Positions 46,735-59,670 are shown, counted from the first letter of the stretch. The stretch is 64,000 nt of DNA from Antedon bifida (GCA_963402885.1 OY727093.1:3534001-3598000), one strand, 5' to 3'. The notes: a model not told the origin generated them from the sequence alone. Numbers and translations are program-made.

Positions 46735-49170
46735 ATTGTGCACGAATACATAATAATATCATACAATGCATTGTGATAAATCCAAGCATGACTGACTTCG
46801 AACAATAGTCAAATGCCTAGAGTAGTATACCATACAGTAAATGGTATGTTTTGCTTCTTTCATGATTTGCCATTTAAGGCGGTATCCAAATTTAATCAAC
46901 ATGGCTTTTTTAAACACTTCACCTCCTAAAGATAATTCAATTTGTTTCCATTTCCCTTGGTCTAATAAAGATCTTTATACATAGTATATTAAAGGTGTCT
47001 CTAATAAAGAAAAGTGACATAAATATACTGCTAACAATTACATCAACGACTGATGTAGAGAGGGCGCTTGCGTCTGATGACGTAAGAAATATTTAGCATG
47101 CACAACAAACGTAGGATATGGCCGTCATTGTGTTTTTGTTTTTTCAATAATACGAATTACACCATAATAATGTGAACTAAATGCATCGATTATAGAAATG
47201 CATCGGGAAAATTTGCAATCGAGTGATATTAATTCCGTTACGGTGAAGAAACAATGCATCTCGTAGAAATATGGAAATGCTATATAAATTCCGTTGCGAT
47301 GAATAAAACACACCGGGTAGAAATAGATCGGGTAAATTTGTATCGAGTATATTATTGTGCAAAAGGTCATCCATTTTGTGAATTAGATGAGAACGTTTTA
47401 AATTACTTGTGGTCTAACATTAATTATAAATAAACAATAGTAGTTGAACATTGTAATTTTATATAATGAGCAATACGCAGAGGTGGAAGCAAACAAAATT
47501 AATAAAAAGAAACTATGTGGACAATTCCAAATAGTAAGACCAAGAAAACGATGGCTTGATACAATTACACCCTAAAAAGGAATAACATACCCAAACGTAC
47601 AAGAACTTAGAAGTGACGGTCAAATGATGGACAGACCAAGCTAGAGAAAGGTGCTAGCATCACGGACCTGAGACTGCTGTAGTAAGAAGTAAGTAAGGTT
47701 TTAATGAAGTATGTAAATATACTATGAGGAACTGTTTATAAGAATATTATAATAATTGTTTTACAAACATCAGTTAATGTTAGGCGATTTAGCGTTACGT
47801 TTGCTGTCATTTCCAGGGAAATTGTTTACATTTTTAAAAATCCTCATTGATATTATGGTACATTGATAAGAGTATTGCACCTTCAACAAGTAAAGTAAAA
47901 TTAATATAGGCCTATAATTGGAATAAGAAAAACCTTTGCTTTTTTTAAACTTTTAATTGTATATCAAAAGTACGATTTTTGTTGATGCCTTTCTAAAGCA
48001 AGAGAACTGTTATTATCGACGCTACATAATAGAAATAATAATATCATACAATGTATTGTGATAAATCCAAGCATGACTAACTTTGAACAATAACCAAAGG
48101 CCTAGGGTAGTATACCATACAGCAAATGGTATGTTTGCTTCCTTCATGATTTGTCATTAAAGGCGGTATCCAACATTAACATGGCTTCACCTCCTTCAGA
48201 AAAATTTAATTGTTTCGGTTTTCCTTGGTAGCTACATATAAAGATCTTTATACGTAGTCTATTAAAGGTGTCTCTAATAAAGAAAAGGGACATATGCATA
48301 TTGTTTTAACACTGTGTCTATTATTAATGTTAATTGCTACGGGATACTATATGCTAGAGCATGTACAGTATATACCGAGGCCTAGTTTTACTTTAGAATT
48401 GAAACCACCACAAAATGGTCATTATATGATTACTTTATGATCGATATTACAATACATTTTATTCTAAACAAGTCGTGTGCTAGGTCTTATTTATTTAATA
48501 GGTCTACATAACGATCACGATTGGTGTTTTCTATACGGTATTGTGACTTTAGGTCTATAAAACACAACTAGAAAACAACACTGGGCCTACTACTACTACT
48601 AGGCCTACAGTATTGTAGGTCTATAAACTGTTAGACTACTCTAAATTATATTAATTTTGTTTCATCCTCTTCAGATGCCTTACCTTCAATTCAGTTCTCT
48701 TACACCATAACAATGATCATAGCCAAAATATTACCAAATGTTTTTTTCTTAAAAATAGTGATAGCAAAGACCGTGAATATATACTGCTGCTAACAATTAC
48801 ACCAACGACTGATGCAGAGAGGGCGCTTGCGTTTGATGGCGTAAGAACTAATATGACGTTAACATGCACACCAAAGGTAGGGTATTGCCCTCATTGTATT
48901 TTTTTTTTCCAATAATACGAATTTCATGATAACAATGTGAACTAAATGCATCGATTATATAAATGCATCGGGAAAATTTGCAATCGAGTGATATGAATTC
49001 CGTTACGGTGAAGAAACAAATGCATCTCGTAGAAATATGGAAATGGTATATGAATTCCGTTGCGATGAATAAAACACACGGGGTAGAAATAGATCGAGTA
49101 AACCTGTATCGAGTAAATTATTGTGCAAAATGTCTTCCATTTTGTGAATTAGTTGAAACGTTTTAAATTA
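46735..49170. repeat. Tandem spacer repeat, right copy
   Basis: Two units (about 46735-47460 and 48000-49170) of the ctgatgacgtaag repeat family, with a LINE tail fragment at 47465-47700 between them, matching 36520-38540. The ~47 bp internal duplication with atgaattccgtt is present in both units here (47215-47330 and 48965-49080). Confidence 0.7.
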
Positions 49171-49289
49171 CTTGTGGTCTAACAGTAATTATAAATAGTA
49201 TAGTAGTTGAACATTGTAATTTTATATAAAGAGACACATAACATAAAGAGACATAAATAGCAATGATAGTATGTTCTTTTGTAATACAG

Positions 49290-49720
49290 ATTACAGAACA
49301 GCAGTTCATAGTAGATGGAGAGACCTGATGGTAGACCACTTCCATATGAGGAATGACGATTTTAATGCTGCTGATGATGATGATGATGACTATGAGTCGT
49401 TCATGATATAGTGCCTCCAAACAGGGTTCTCCCTGCCTTATGTCCTTTTATACCTCATCTGGTGGTCACTTTGATTGTTGGTCGCGTCACTATTAAAGTA
49501 GAGATGGATTTTCCCTTCTTCCCACAGGGGAGTGACCCACTGGAGGTCCTGACCGGTCGTGTTTTTTTAACATAATTTTAGTTGAATGTTGTCTGGCATG
49601 TATGCACCGTACATTTAAATGCATTTAAATAGTTACCAAACTGACAAGAACTTGCTTCTTTTGGTATACTGTTAAATATTGTAAATGTAATTGTAAATTG
49701 TGAATAAATGATGACAATGA
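49290..49720 (+). mobile_element. Possible retroelement remnant
   Basis: A GATGAT run (49372-49390) follows a short acidic reading frame (RWRDLMVDHFHMRNDDF), and near 49690 there is a tgtaaatgtaattgtaaattg simple tail. The pattern resembles a LINE 3' end, but no polymerase motif is visible. The rest of 49.2-50.0 kb is unassigned. Confidence 0.3.
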
Positions 49721-50045
49721 AGACAATGTATGCGGAGATAAATAAAAATAATTTATGCAAAAATGATTAAATCTGTGGAAACAATTTAAATCTACAGATT
49801 CGTTGTTTTTTCAGGGAGGCAATAATATCTTTAAAACAAATAAATGATAACAAATTTAAATTATTATTAAATTCGTCATTTAAATTTACTGTATGTGATT
49901 TGGATGAATCTCATAATTATGTTACATGTCTCATGATTCAATCACTATGCTATAAGAGGTGCAAAATGCACTGATTCAGAATAAAATTGTGTATTTGATC
50001 TGCTTTGTCATTGTAATAGTTTGTCAATCAATGTCAATCATTGAA

Positions 50046-50216
50046 TCAGCAATATTTATATATTTTTTCAAGTATTTCTTCAATGTTAGAACACATATTT
50101 CTTGCAACAGAAATTGTTTCACTCGAGTTTTCTACTGGGCGCCGATGTTTGTCCTCGTTGTTGAAATCACTGAATTTCTGCAGCCATTTAAACCTAGCAT
50201 CAGTTGCAGGTTGAAT
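50046..50216 (-). CDS. Terminal exon of the 50.0-52.7 kb IFIT-like gene
   Basis: Acceptor gctag|ATTCAACC at 50216 and stop TGA at 50046-50048; 56 aa with NNEDKHRR. The WCW tail of other copies is lost (YKYC). Confidence 0.83.
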   Translation of the reverse strand: MQPATDARFKWLQKFSDFNNEDKHRRPVENSSETISVARNMCSNIEEILEKIYKYC

Positions 50217-52685
50217 CTAGCACAGAAAACATGAAAAAATAAACAGAAAATAATTAATATTCATTTACAAAACATTATAATACAAAAAGTATTAGTTAAA
50301 ATATAAAATAAGTAAATAAAACAAAACAAACATGATTTTAATAATGCAGATGATATGACTTTAACTGACTTTAATGAAAACCTTAAACGGATAACACTCA
50401 CTCACCGATACAAGGTATATTAACAGATCCTTGAATTTATTTCGAAAATCTTTCCACTTTCTTTTATCTAGTATCTCTAGAATTCGTTGATCAACAGTCT
50501 CAGGTGGTTTTACCTTTGTAATAATAATGAAATCTACAGATTTAGCTTTGGAATTGGGATAATTTTTGTTTCCAAAATGTTCCATAGCATGGTTTAATGA
50601 ATTACGGCCTTTCTGTAGCACAGTAGAAATGTTAGCAGATATGTTATCATCATCCATTAAAATGCTGTATTCCATTTCAAGTTGGCATTCTCTTAATGTC
50701 TTTAATTCTTGGCCAATCAACAATCCATCATCAGAAGAAGGCAACACTTCTGCAAGTTCTTGTTTCAGATTAAACTCTTTACGCCAGTTTTCGTCATCTT
50801 TAGCGACTGAGGCAATACATTTCAAAGCAGACATTCTCAATTCAGTATCTTTCATCTTTTTCGTTTCTTGTAACAATCGGTTGGCACCATCTAGACTTCT
50901 CATTTCTGTTGACTGCATAAACTTGTTTATGATCACTTCAAATTCTCCTAATTCCGCTGCTTTCTCGCCTTCTGCTACAAGTAAATCTCTTGTAAGTTGC
51001 TGAATAACATTGTCTTGTTCTTGTGTACAATTCTCGCTTTTAATACTGTCTAACATATCCCTACACTCGTCAAGATTACCTTTCTTCAAATTCATCTCAG
51101 CGAACTTAAGGCATGTCTCTGTCAGAAGCTTCTGATCGGGATCTGACATTGTTTCAAATGCTTTCAAGGCGTCCCTGTAATAAAAACAAGCATTCTCAAA
51201 GTCATCTATCTTTTCATGTAGCTCTGCATTCTTTTTGTTTAGTAAAACTTTATTTCGACCATATGATTTTGCAATTTGTTTATTAAAATGGTTTCGTAAA
51301 GTATTAACTATTTTATCGACATTACTCTGTTGCTCATCTATAAATTCGATAGGTCCATTCCCAGATTTGTTCTTTACGAATGACTCAAGAGCAATGTCTA
51401 AACAAACCTGGTTTTTGACAACTGCTTCATCATATCGTTTTCTTCGCATCATATACTTAGCATAGTTTCGGTTTATGTCAAAGCTATCAAACGGGTTATC
51501 TTCGAAACCAATTAATAGGTTATCATACTCGATTTCTGCTTGATCATGTTTTCCCTGAGAAGCTAAGGCATCTGCCATTTGTATCCTAGCTCCGACGTCT
51601 GATGGTTTCAACCTGATCGCATTTTTCAGACACTCCAGTTGTTTGTCTGTGTCATTCTTCTCCCGGTAAAGAACTGCTTCTTGAACAAATATACACGCTG
51701 CCTCTTTATATGTTTCTTTAGCATAATTTATAACCTTAAGAGCTTCTTCGAAATATAGGGAATCATTATTCTGCCTAATACATTTTACGTTACGTTTTCT
51801 TTTACATCTACAATCACCCATTCGGATATAGCAAGTAGCTATGAGACTCAATATTTTTGGCCTCGAAGCCTTTTGTTTCGCTTCGTTGAGTAGATTCATT
51901 ATTTTGATTATACATGAATCATTCTTATTTTCGAATATAAGATAGTGACCACCATCTTTGTTGGATGACGTAATTGCTATAGACTCTTGGTCATATTTCC
52001 GTCTGTATATATCAGCTAAGATCGTCTTGGCATAGGCATGCTCAGCATCTAGTTGCAAGACGTCCTTCATGATTTCTTTAACACGATTCATTCCATCAGA
52101 CCACTGGAACTTTGGTATATTATGTTTGTGTATTCGCCATGTTATGAGTCCAAGCATAAACATCCACTCGACATTTTCTTTACATTTTTCGTGTGCTTCT
52201 TTAAGTTCAGTCTCACTGTCTTTATATCTAGAAAATGATAACCTTGAAAGCGCAAAACCTTTAGTTGCATGAATACTTGCTTCAAACTTTCTTTTTTCTT
52301 CTTCTGCAGCACCGTGATATGCTGTAAAAAGTTGTTCGAGTTTCTTTTTGTCTTCATTTTTATCGCTTTCATTGCTTGTATATGAACACTTTAAGGCCAA
52401 ACATATTGATGTGTAAGCATCTTTGGTTTTATTGTCAGATAATTCTGATATGACACGAAAGGCTTCATCATTTTTTTCTTTTGCTTTTGCAATATCCTTC
52501 TCATCCTTTTCTTTAAAACCTATGTATAAGTAACTTTCAAACAAAAGTGCTTCAATTTGGAACGATTTCGTATCTTCCTGATGTTCAGTGATTGATTGTT
52601 TCAACGACCTAAATGATCTAGATGTATTTTGAAGTTTCCAATTGTGAAATTCAACATCTTTTAAACCAAAATTGTTCTGTTCCAT
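50046..52685 (-). CDS. IFIT-like TPR protein with HEPN-like tail
   Basis: Exons 50406-52685 and 50046-50216, phase 0, 816 aa. The start MEQNNFGLKDVEFHNWKLQ lies directly after an acceptor-like cctgcag, pointing to a non-coding first exon; one codon of the FHANW motif is deleted (FHNW). The TPR part has GFALSRLSFSRYKDSE, ENVEWMFMLGLITWR, EHAYAKTILADIYRRK, the loop MGDCRCKRKRNVKC and ACIFVQEAVLYREKND. The tail has GRNSLNHAMEHFG, SVDFIIITK and NNEDKHRR. The last exon ends early (EKIYKYC then stop), about 11 aa shorter than the other plain copies. The donor is CG|GTGAGT instead of GTAAGT. No lesions. Confidence 0.88.
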
Positions 52686-53424
52686 CCTGCAGGCCTATAT
52701 CATATCAAATCTATAAAAAACAGTATATACGTAATAGATTATTTGTCTGTGGAAGATTAGATAATATAGGCGGCTTGACAGAAGACATACCATATCTCTA
52801 GTGTTTATTTTAATACAGCCAACCACTTAAGTGACATTTGGGTAGTCACATAGACATATCCAATAGAAGGTAGATTAATAAGAACTTTGAACACCGTAAC
52901 TAGGCTACTGTACCTAGCACACATGGCATATATATACAGTATATACATGATAATTGATACTTTGTAAACAAACCGTATTCAACTTCCAATTGTTTGTAGA
53001 ACATTAATATATAATATTGCATTTAGTATGCCTAAAACTGAATAAGCGCTTAGTTTGTATAACGTTTGTACAATAGAACGTACAATAAACAATAGACACG
53101 ACAAAATACACTGCACAGTCGTGAATACCGATTTTAGTCAAGAATTTCTAAAATAATGATTAAACAACAATTGTATGTGAATGTGACGTGGCGGCGCCGA
53201 TGCTATTATAGACAGATACGGAATTGTGAGTAGGCCTATTTAGGCTCAACGTCAAACCTCTAAGCTTAAAATAGAATTATTGAATATGTGGTAACAATAA
53301 AACTTGAGCTCTAGTGCCTATTGTCATTAAACAACAACCTACCAGTGAAATTAGGTCTACACTATAACATAATACTCCTTGTCATAAGCTGTTAATGACA
53401 TTATTCTGATTACTATAGTGACAT

Positions 53425-53470
53425 TTAACCGGAAATTCCCTACATTATGCGCATGCGCGACCACTTCTAA
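53425..53470 (-). promoter_or_regulatory. Conserved upstream block of the 50.0-52.7 kb gene
   Basis: GGGAATTTCC on the minus strand (53431-53440) beside a perfect NRF1-type TGCGCATGCGC palindrome (about 53448-53458). It is the clearest version of the paired motif, about 0.75 kb upstream of the start codon. Confidence 0.5.
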
Positions 53471-54033
53471 TGCTTTTTTTTAAAACTCCCAGCTCACTAT
53501 GTCGGTCGTTTGGTCTGTCGGTCGGTCGCTAAACACTACCTTAAATTTGTGCACGCGACTGCAGCCATGTATGGCCTTGTTTACAGTAAAAAGGCTACGT
53601 GTCGAGAACAATTATTCACTATCACAATGTTATGCATTTTATTTTATAATATTCAATTAACACAATGTGCAAATAATCCATGTTCCTGGTTTCAGCTGTC
53701 GTCAATCATTGTGTTGGCTATCGGTAGCCTTCATAAACTCTTATATAAGGGAAATGTTTCTATTCTATTCTTGTAAAACTGTAACAATACTGTATATAAT
53801 AATGTATAAAGTGTTTATATAAAATATATATAATGTAAATGCCCAATAATAAGATCTTTTTTACACACCTTTGCTGCAAGACTAAACCAAGTTATCTTGT
53901 GAATATTAAAATATATTATAGGCATTATTAAGCACAATTTTTATAACTGGAATAGTAATACGACAAACTATTCCAATGGTCAGAATAAACGTTTTGTGTT
54001 CATAGACCTCCTTACCATCGTATACCGATGGAT

Positions 54034-54237
54034 TCACCTCTTTAACCAGGGTTCCTTCTCAGTAAACCAGCACCATTTGTAGATTTCTTCAAGTATTTCT
54101 TCAATGTTAGAACACATATCTCGTGCAACAGAAATTGTTTGACTCGAGTTTTCTTGTAAGCGTCGATGTTTGTCATCGTTGTTGAGAGTATTGACAGCTT
54201 GTAACCATTCAAACTTAGCATTTGTTGCAGGTTGAAT
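54034..54237 (-). CDS. Terminal exon of the 54.0-56.8 kb IFIT-like gene
   Basis: Acceptor gttag|ATTCAACC at 54237, stop TGA at 54034-54036; 67 aa with IQPATNAKFEWLQ, NNDDKHRR and ARDMCSNIEEILEEIYKW. Confidence 0.87.
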   Translation of the reverse strand: MQPATNAKFEWLQAVNTLNNDDKHRRLQENSSQTISVARDMCSNIEEILEEIYKWCWFTEKEPWLKR

Positions 54238-56763
54238 CTAACAGATAAAAAGTCCTATTATTATTATTATTAGTATATGTATCTCTAGAATAAATAACAT
54301 ATTTCTTAGAAATACACCAATTAATTATAAACAGACATATACCTATTATGATGTGTCAAATTACTACAAAACACTAATATTAATTTAAATATTTCAGGAT
54401 GCAGAATATGAGACAGTTTGTTTCTACTTAGATGTTGCTACTCAAAGAAGCTATATAAAGGGAAACAAACTTACCGATACAAGATATTTCAACAGAGGTA
54501 TGAATTTATTTCTAAAATCTTTCCAGCCTCTCTGTTTTAGTATCTTTTGAATTCGTTGATCAACAGTTTCAGGTGGTGTTACTTTCGGAATAATAATGAA
54601 GTCTACAGATCTAGCTTTGGAATTTGGATAATGTTTGTTTCCAAATTGCTCCATAGCATGGTTTAGTATATTACGGCCTTGCTGCAGTACAATAGAGATG
54701 TTAGTGGCTAGTTTATCATCATCCATTAGAATGCTGTATTCCATTTCAAGTTGACAATCTCGCAATGGTTTTAATTCTTGGCCCATCAAAGATCCATCAT
54801 CACAAGAATGCAACAGTTCGGCAAGTTCTTGTTTCAGATTAAACTCTTTACTCCAGCTTCCGTTACCTTTAGCGACCGAAGCAATAGATTTCAAAGCAGA
54901 CATTCTCAATTTGGTATCTTCCGTTCTTTTTGTTTCTTCTAATAAACGTTTCGCACCAACTAAACTTCTCATTTCTGTTGCCCGAGTAAATATTCTTATC
55001 GCTTTAATGCCATCTCCAGATGCAGCTTCTTTCTCTCCTTTTGCTACAAATAAGTCCATGGTAAGTTGACCGACGTGGTATTTCTCTTTTACACATGTCT
55101 CGCCTTTAATAATCGCTAAAACATTACTACAAACATCAAAGTTACCCATCTTCAAATTCACTTTAGTGAACTCAACTAGCGTTTTAATCTCTTGATCATG
55201 ATTAGTATTTGGCATATTGTCATAATGATATGCTCGCAGGGCTTCTTTATAATACGAACAAGCATTCTTAAAGTCACCTATCTTTTCATGCAGCTTTGCA
55301 TTTTCTAGGCTTGGTGCAACTTTACCTCGACTTTCTGCACGTTCTATTTCAATATCAAAATGTCTTTTTAAAAATGTAATTACGTCATCGACTTTGCTCT
55401 GTTGCTCATCTCTAAATTCGATAGGTCCATTGCCATAAGTGGTCTTCACAGATAACTGAAGAGCAATGTCTAAACAGGCTTGTTTTCGGAAAACTACCTC
55501 ATCATATTGTTTTGCCAATGTCAAATAATTTGCATAATTTAGGTTTACGTCAAAGATGACAAACGGATCGTCTTTAAACTCCGACAATAAATTATCAAAC
55601 ACGTCAGTCGCATCCTCATGATTTCCAAGAGAAACAAAGGCCTGTGCCTTTTGCATTTTGGCTCCAGCGTCAGATGGGTTTAGTCTGATCGCACTGTAAA
55701 GACACTTCAGTTGTCTGTTTGGATCATTCTTCTCTCTGTAAAGAACTGCCTCTTGAGCAAAGATACACGCTGCTTCACCATAATTTCGTTTCGCACATTC
55801 TATAACGTCGTGAGCTTTTTTCAAATATATTGAATCGTATTTAGGTTCACTGCACTTCACGTTTCCTTTGACTCTTCTACATCGGCATTCACCCATTCGG
55901 ATGAAACATTGAGCTATAATACTCAATATTCTTGGTCTGGAAGCCATTTGTGTTGCTTCGTTGAGTAGATTCATTATTATGATAATACGAGGATCTTTCA
56001 CGCTTTCGAATATAAGACTGTGGCCAACATCTTGGTTGGATGATGTACGGTTCATAGACTCTTGTTCATATTTTCTTCTGTACATATCAGCTAAGATCGT
56101 TTTGGCATATGCATGATCGGTATCCAGTTGCAATACATCTTTCATGATTTCTTCCGCACGATTCATTGTATCAGACCATTCAAACTTTTTGATATCATTT
56201 TTGTGTTTTCGCCATGTTAAAAGACCAAGCATAAACTTCCACTCGACATTTTCTGGACATGTCTGGGCTGCCAGCTTTAGCTCAGTCTCACTTTCTTCGT
56301 ACCTAGAAAATTTTAACCTTGATAGCGCAAAACCTTTGGTTGCATGAACACTTGCTTTGAACTTTCTTTTGTCTTCTTCTGCAGCATCCTCGTATTTTTT
56401 TAGGAAGCTTTTGAGTTTCTTGTAGTTTTCTTTCTTTTCGCTTTGTTTTGTTGTAAACCAACATTTTAATGCCAAATATATTGATTTATAACCATCTTTG
56501 ATTGACTCAGAGGAGTCAGGCAATTCTGTTATGGCACAACAGGCTTCCTCATTTTTCTTCTTCGCTTTTGCAATATCCTTTTCATCGTTGCCTTTAAAAT
56601 CTGACATGTACAAGTAGCTTTCAAATAAAAGTGCTTCAATTGTGAACGATTTTGTATCTTCTCGGTGTTCAGTAATCGATTGTTTCAACGATTTAAATGA
56701 TTTACTTGTATTTTCAAGTTTCCAATTAGCATGGAAGTCAACATCTTTTAAATTCAGTTCCAT
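54034..56763 (-). CDS. IFIT-like TPR protein with HEPN-like tail
   Basis: Exons 54475-56763 and 54034-54237, phase 0, 830 aa. It begins MELNLKDVDFHANWKLENTSKSF. TPR blocks: GFALSRLKFSRYEESE, CPENVEWKFMLGLLTWRK, DHAYAKTILADMYRRK, the loop MGECRCRRVKGNVKCSEP and ACIFAQEAVLYREKND. The tail has GRNILNHAMEQFG, SVDFIIIPKVTPPETVDQR and NNDDKHRR, and ends FTEKEPWLKR like the 11.4 and 17.6 kb copies. An acceptor-like tatatag lies 9 bases before the ATG. Intact; probably the best preserved plain member. Confidence 0.9.
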
Positions 56764-57317
56764 GTTGTATGACTATATATGTCAACAGAAAAAAAGAAAA
56801 CATTCTCATTAGATTATTTGGCTCGAAGATAAGATAACGTAGTAATAGTATATTACTATCCTGTATTTAAAATAACACCAGAAATCTCTCTACAGCCAAT
56901 CATCAAATTAATATGTTTGTAAATTGAAAATAATAACTATCTAACCTATGACCTATACAAGAAGAACAATAACACAAGAATTGAGGTGAGAAAGGGAAAT
57001 AATTATAGCATTGTTACTGTAGGCCTACTTCCCGAGATCGAACGACAAAAATATATTTTTGACTGTACTTTTTATAATATAATATAATAATCAATAGACT
57101 ATGATACCATGCAATAACATTTGTATTGACATTAATTGCTAGCACTTTGAGACATTGTTTGTAACACGGGATGTGACACTGCGTTGTTGAAACTAATTCC
57201 GGCGAAGAGTTTATTACACACTTCCTTTATTTCAACATAACGTATCTATTTGTAGGATCAGTTGTTTAGTGAATTCATTTTTTTTAATGTTGTTATTGAT
57301 ACGCGAGAGTGATAGGT

Positions 57318-57337
57318 GGGGCGGGGAGGGGGCAGGG
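57318..57337 (+). promoter_or_regulatory. G-quadruplex motif with GC box
   Basis: Four G runs (4, 4, 5 and 3) separated by 1-2 bases, containing GGGGCGGGG, in an otherwise AT-rich spacer about 0.55 kb upstream of the 54.0-56.8 kb gene, on the non-coding strand of that gene. A regulatory role is inference. Confidence 0.4.
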
Positions 57338-57464
57338 AAAGAGAGAGGAGGTTATTAGACAAATTACACAATATATCGCTAGCTTTTGTTTTTTTGGTAA
57401 ATCCCAAATAAATTACCCGGGTAATTTGACTTCATTGGCCAATTATTGCTGACTTTGGTGGGTA

Positions 57465-57760
57465 CAAGTCAAAGTCAAAAGATTTATAATAATAAAGTAC
57501 AATAATTTAGGTAATACACTAAGAGGGGCAACATTAAAAAAAGCAAAGCTTGAGAGAGGCAGTCCAACAGACAAGGAAAAGAGGACAACACGGGAACAGA
57601 AAACATGACAAAAACTGCAATGAAGACTAACAATTTACCCTACCGAAAGAGTAAATAAAAAAAAAAGTAATAATTTGATAACTGGTGTCGTTTCACTGAG
57701 AATAAAAACTTGTCTTTGATGGGAACTGGTAAGTTATTTCAGAGTTTTGAACCAGTTAAC
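57465..57760 (-). mobile_element. Possible retroelement fragment
   Basis: Minus-strand sequence with gttttctgttcccgtgttg, gttggactgcctctctcaagc and a ttattataaatcttttgactttgact end looks like a decayed retroelement 3' UTR with an AT tail. No coding motif. Tentative. Confidence 0.25.
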
Positions 57761-58184
57761 TGAATATTATGTTTAAAATAAGTAGTTTTGTAAAGAACCT
57801 AATAAAGTGGATACTTTGGACAAGATATATAGCGCCACTCGATATTGTTGATGATATTCTGGACTAAAATAATTGTTAGACAGTCTTATGAGACCCAACT
57901 TAAAACATCAAAATAGGGAGAGATTTCTAAGATAATACATTGTACATCTACATCATGATTTATTATTATATTGTAGTCAATGTATTATTATACAATCCAC
58001 GGATGCGTACGGATGTTGTTACTCAAAGGTTTTAGTGAACAGGCATGAATTGCAATTGTTGGTAATATTTAAATCACCAAAAAAACGACGAACTTGTAGT
58101 AAATTCTATGCTTAGTTCAATTATATAAATTATTACTGATTAGGCGTAAGTAGGCCTATGTTTTCTCTATAAAATGATTACATT

Positions 58185-58280
58185 ATTTATACTTACGGTA
58201 CCGCCTTGTCATCGGCCCAATAGCATTTAATACTTATGTCGTATTATTGTAAAATCTACAACATGCGCATGCGTCATGTT
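58185..58280 (-). promoter_or_regulatory. Upstream block of the 54.0-56.8 kb gene
   Basis: A donor-like CC|GTAAGTATAAATAATG (58191-58197) and an NRF1-like GCGCATGCG core (58264-58272) in the same order as in other array blocks, but without a clear kappaB-like site. About 1.4 kb upstream of the start codon. Confidence 0.35.
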
Positions 58281-59439
58281 AATGTCTGGTGACGCTAAAA
58301 ATATCTTGAAATGTTTGTTTTTGAATAATTAACTCTGAATAAAAAAGGACAAAACCATTGAGTTTTCTAAAAGACCCAAAACAACGTTCAATTTCATTTT
58401 GAAGTATAAAGTTTTTTTATTTTCACCTGGTAGATTAAAATAAAACCACAAAACCCACATAAACCTAAAGTAAAACTTTCTGATGGTAATAACAGCGCGA
58501 TATCTTATGCCGCATTTACACAAAGGCCATGGAATAAGATAATAAAAAGAAGGGAAAAAACGAATAGGAAAATATGTTAAATCTAATGAAGTTATCGGAG
58601 TCGCTACTGTGACTTGAAAAACCAAAGACCAAGTCATATCCAGTGCGTCAACAACAGTGGTTGATTTTTGTTTTTAATAAATCTAAATATTACTCCTTAC
58701 CCCTGTATAATATAGCTAAAATATCTAACTTACCCATTTTAATAAATATAACTGAAATAACTACAAATAATAAGGGAATAGTCGTCAAAAAATGTTTGTG
58801 TATTCTAATAAAATACTAGCATTTTTTAACAACCGACCACCTTTATGGTAATGAATTTTAACATAACGTCACGCCACAGCGCCCTCTCTAATAGAAACCC
58901 CAGGATAAGTTAAGTGCAAACATTTTATATTTATAGATGTTGTATGATTCTTCTCTTTAAATTGATAAAATAAGAAGTATGTTACGCAACTACGAGTTCG
59001 TTTACAACTGTTTCCCATTCCTATTGAAGCCTTAATAGCAACATTTTCAACAATATTTCTTCACATGAAAAGCTATATTAATGTACAAAATAATGAGTTT
59101 TTCTTAAATTAAAAATTGTAAAAAAATGACTTAATTTAAAAATGTCCAAACAGAAACAAAACGCCTTTCGATTTATTTCTTATTCACATTTGTGTCGAAT
59201 ATCAACAATCATTAGAGTGTCTATTAAACTTTACATTTTCTTGAATAATATATTTTCTTAATGGATTAGTGTTTTTTATTTCAAATTGGTAATTTAATCT
59301 TTGATCTACAAGGAGAAGGGCTGCGGTTAAATGACCTGCGGAGTGTGAACAATAGAAAAAAGATCGAACTAGACTTTAAGTTCAGAACTGAGTATATAAA
59401 TATAAATATATAGCTTGTAAAAACTAGTTTTCTTTGATT

Positions 59440-59670
59440 CAGAAATACCGGGATGGTGTCCGGCGGGGAATAGTTTTACCTTAGTTAAGCATAGTTACAT
59501 TCTTTCACATTATTGATCGTTTCCATCCCCGAAACCTCGACTAAGAAATACCGGAATGGTGTCCGGCGGGGGATAGTTTATTACCATTAGTTAGGGTCTA
59601 ATGTAAAGCACCTAGAGGGGTCAGTGATCCATTAGGCGCTATAGAAGTATTGTTTATTATTATTTTATTA
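59440..59670 (+). repeat. Direct repeats plus retroposon-type tail
   Basis: A ~50 bp segment agaaataccgg-atggtgtccggcgggg-atagtt occurs at 59441-59490 and 59546-59597. It is followed by aaagcacctagagg, attaggcgctatagaagta and a ttattattatt tail, the common 3' end pattern of metazoan LINE/SINE elements. Confidence 0.5.

Larger units (their letters stand above)
41790..48880. repeat. Segmental duplication, right copy (partner 31180-38530)
   Basis: Same order of exons, introns, LINE relics and spacer repeats as in the left copy, with indels such as the missing 36112-36468 equivalent at 46688. Confidence 0.85.

Noticed and set aside
53510..53776. Plus-strand 88-codon frame upstream of the 50.0-52.7 kb gene
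   Set aside because: No homologous frame at other upstream blocks, no splice or family features; hydrophobic composition follows the AT-rich sequence.
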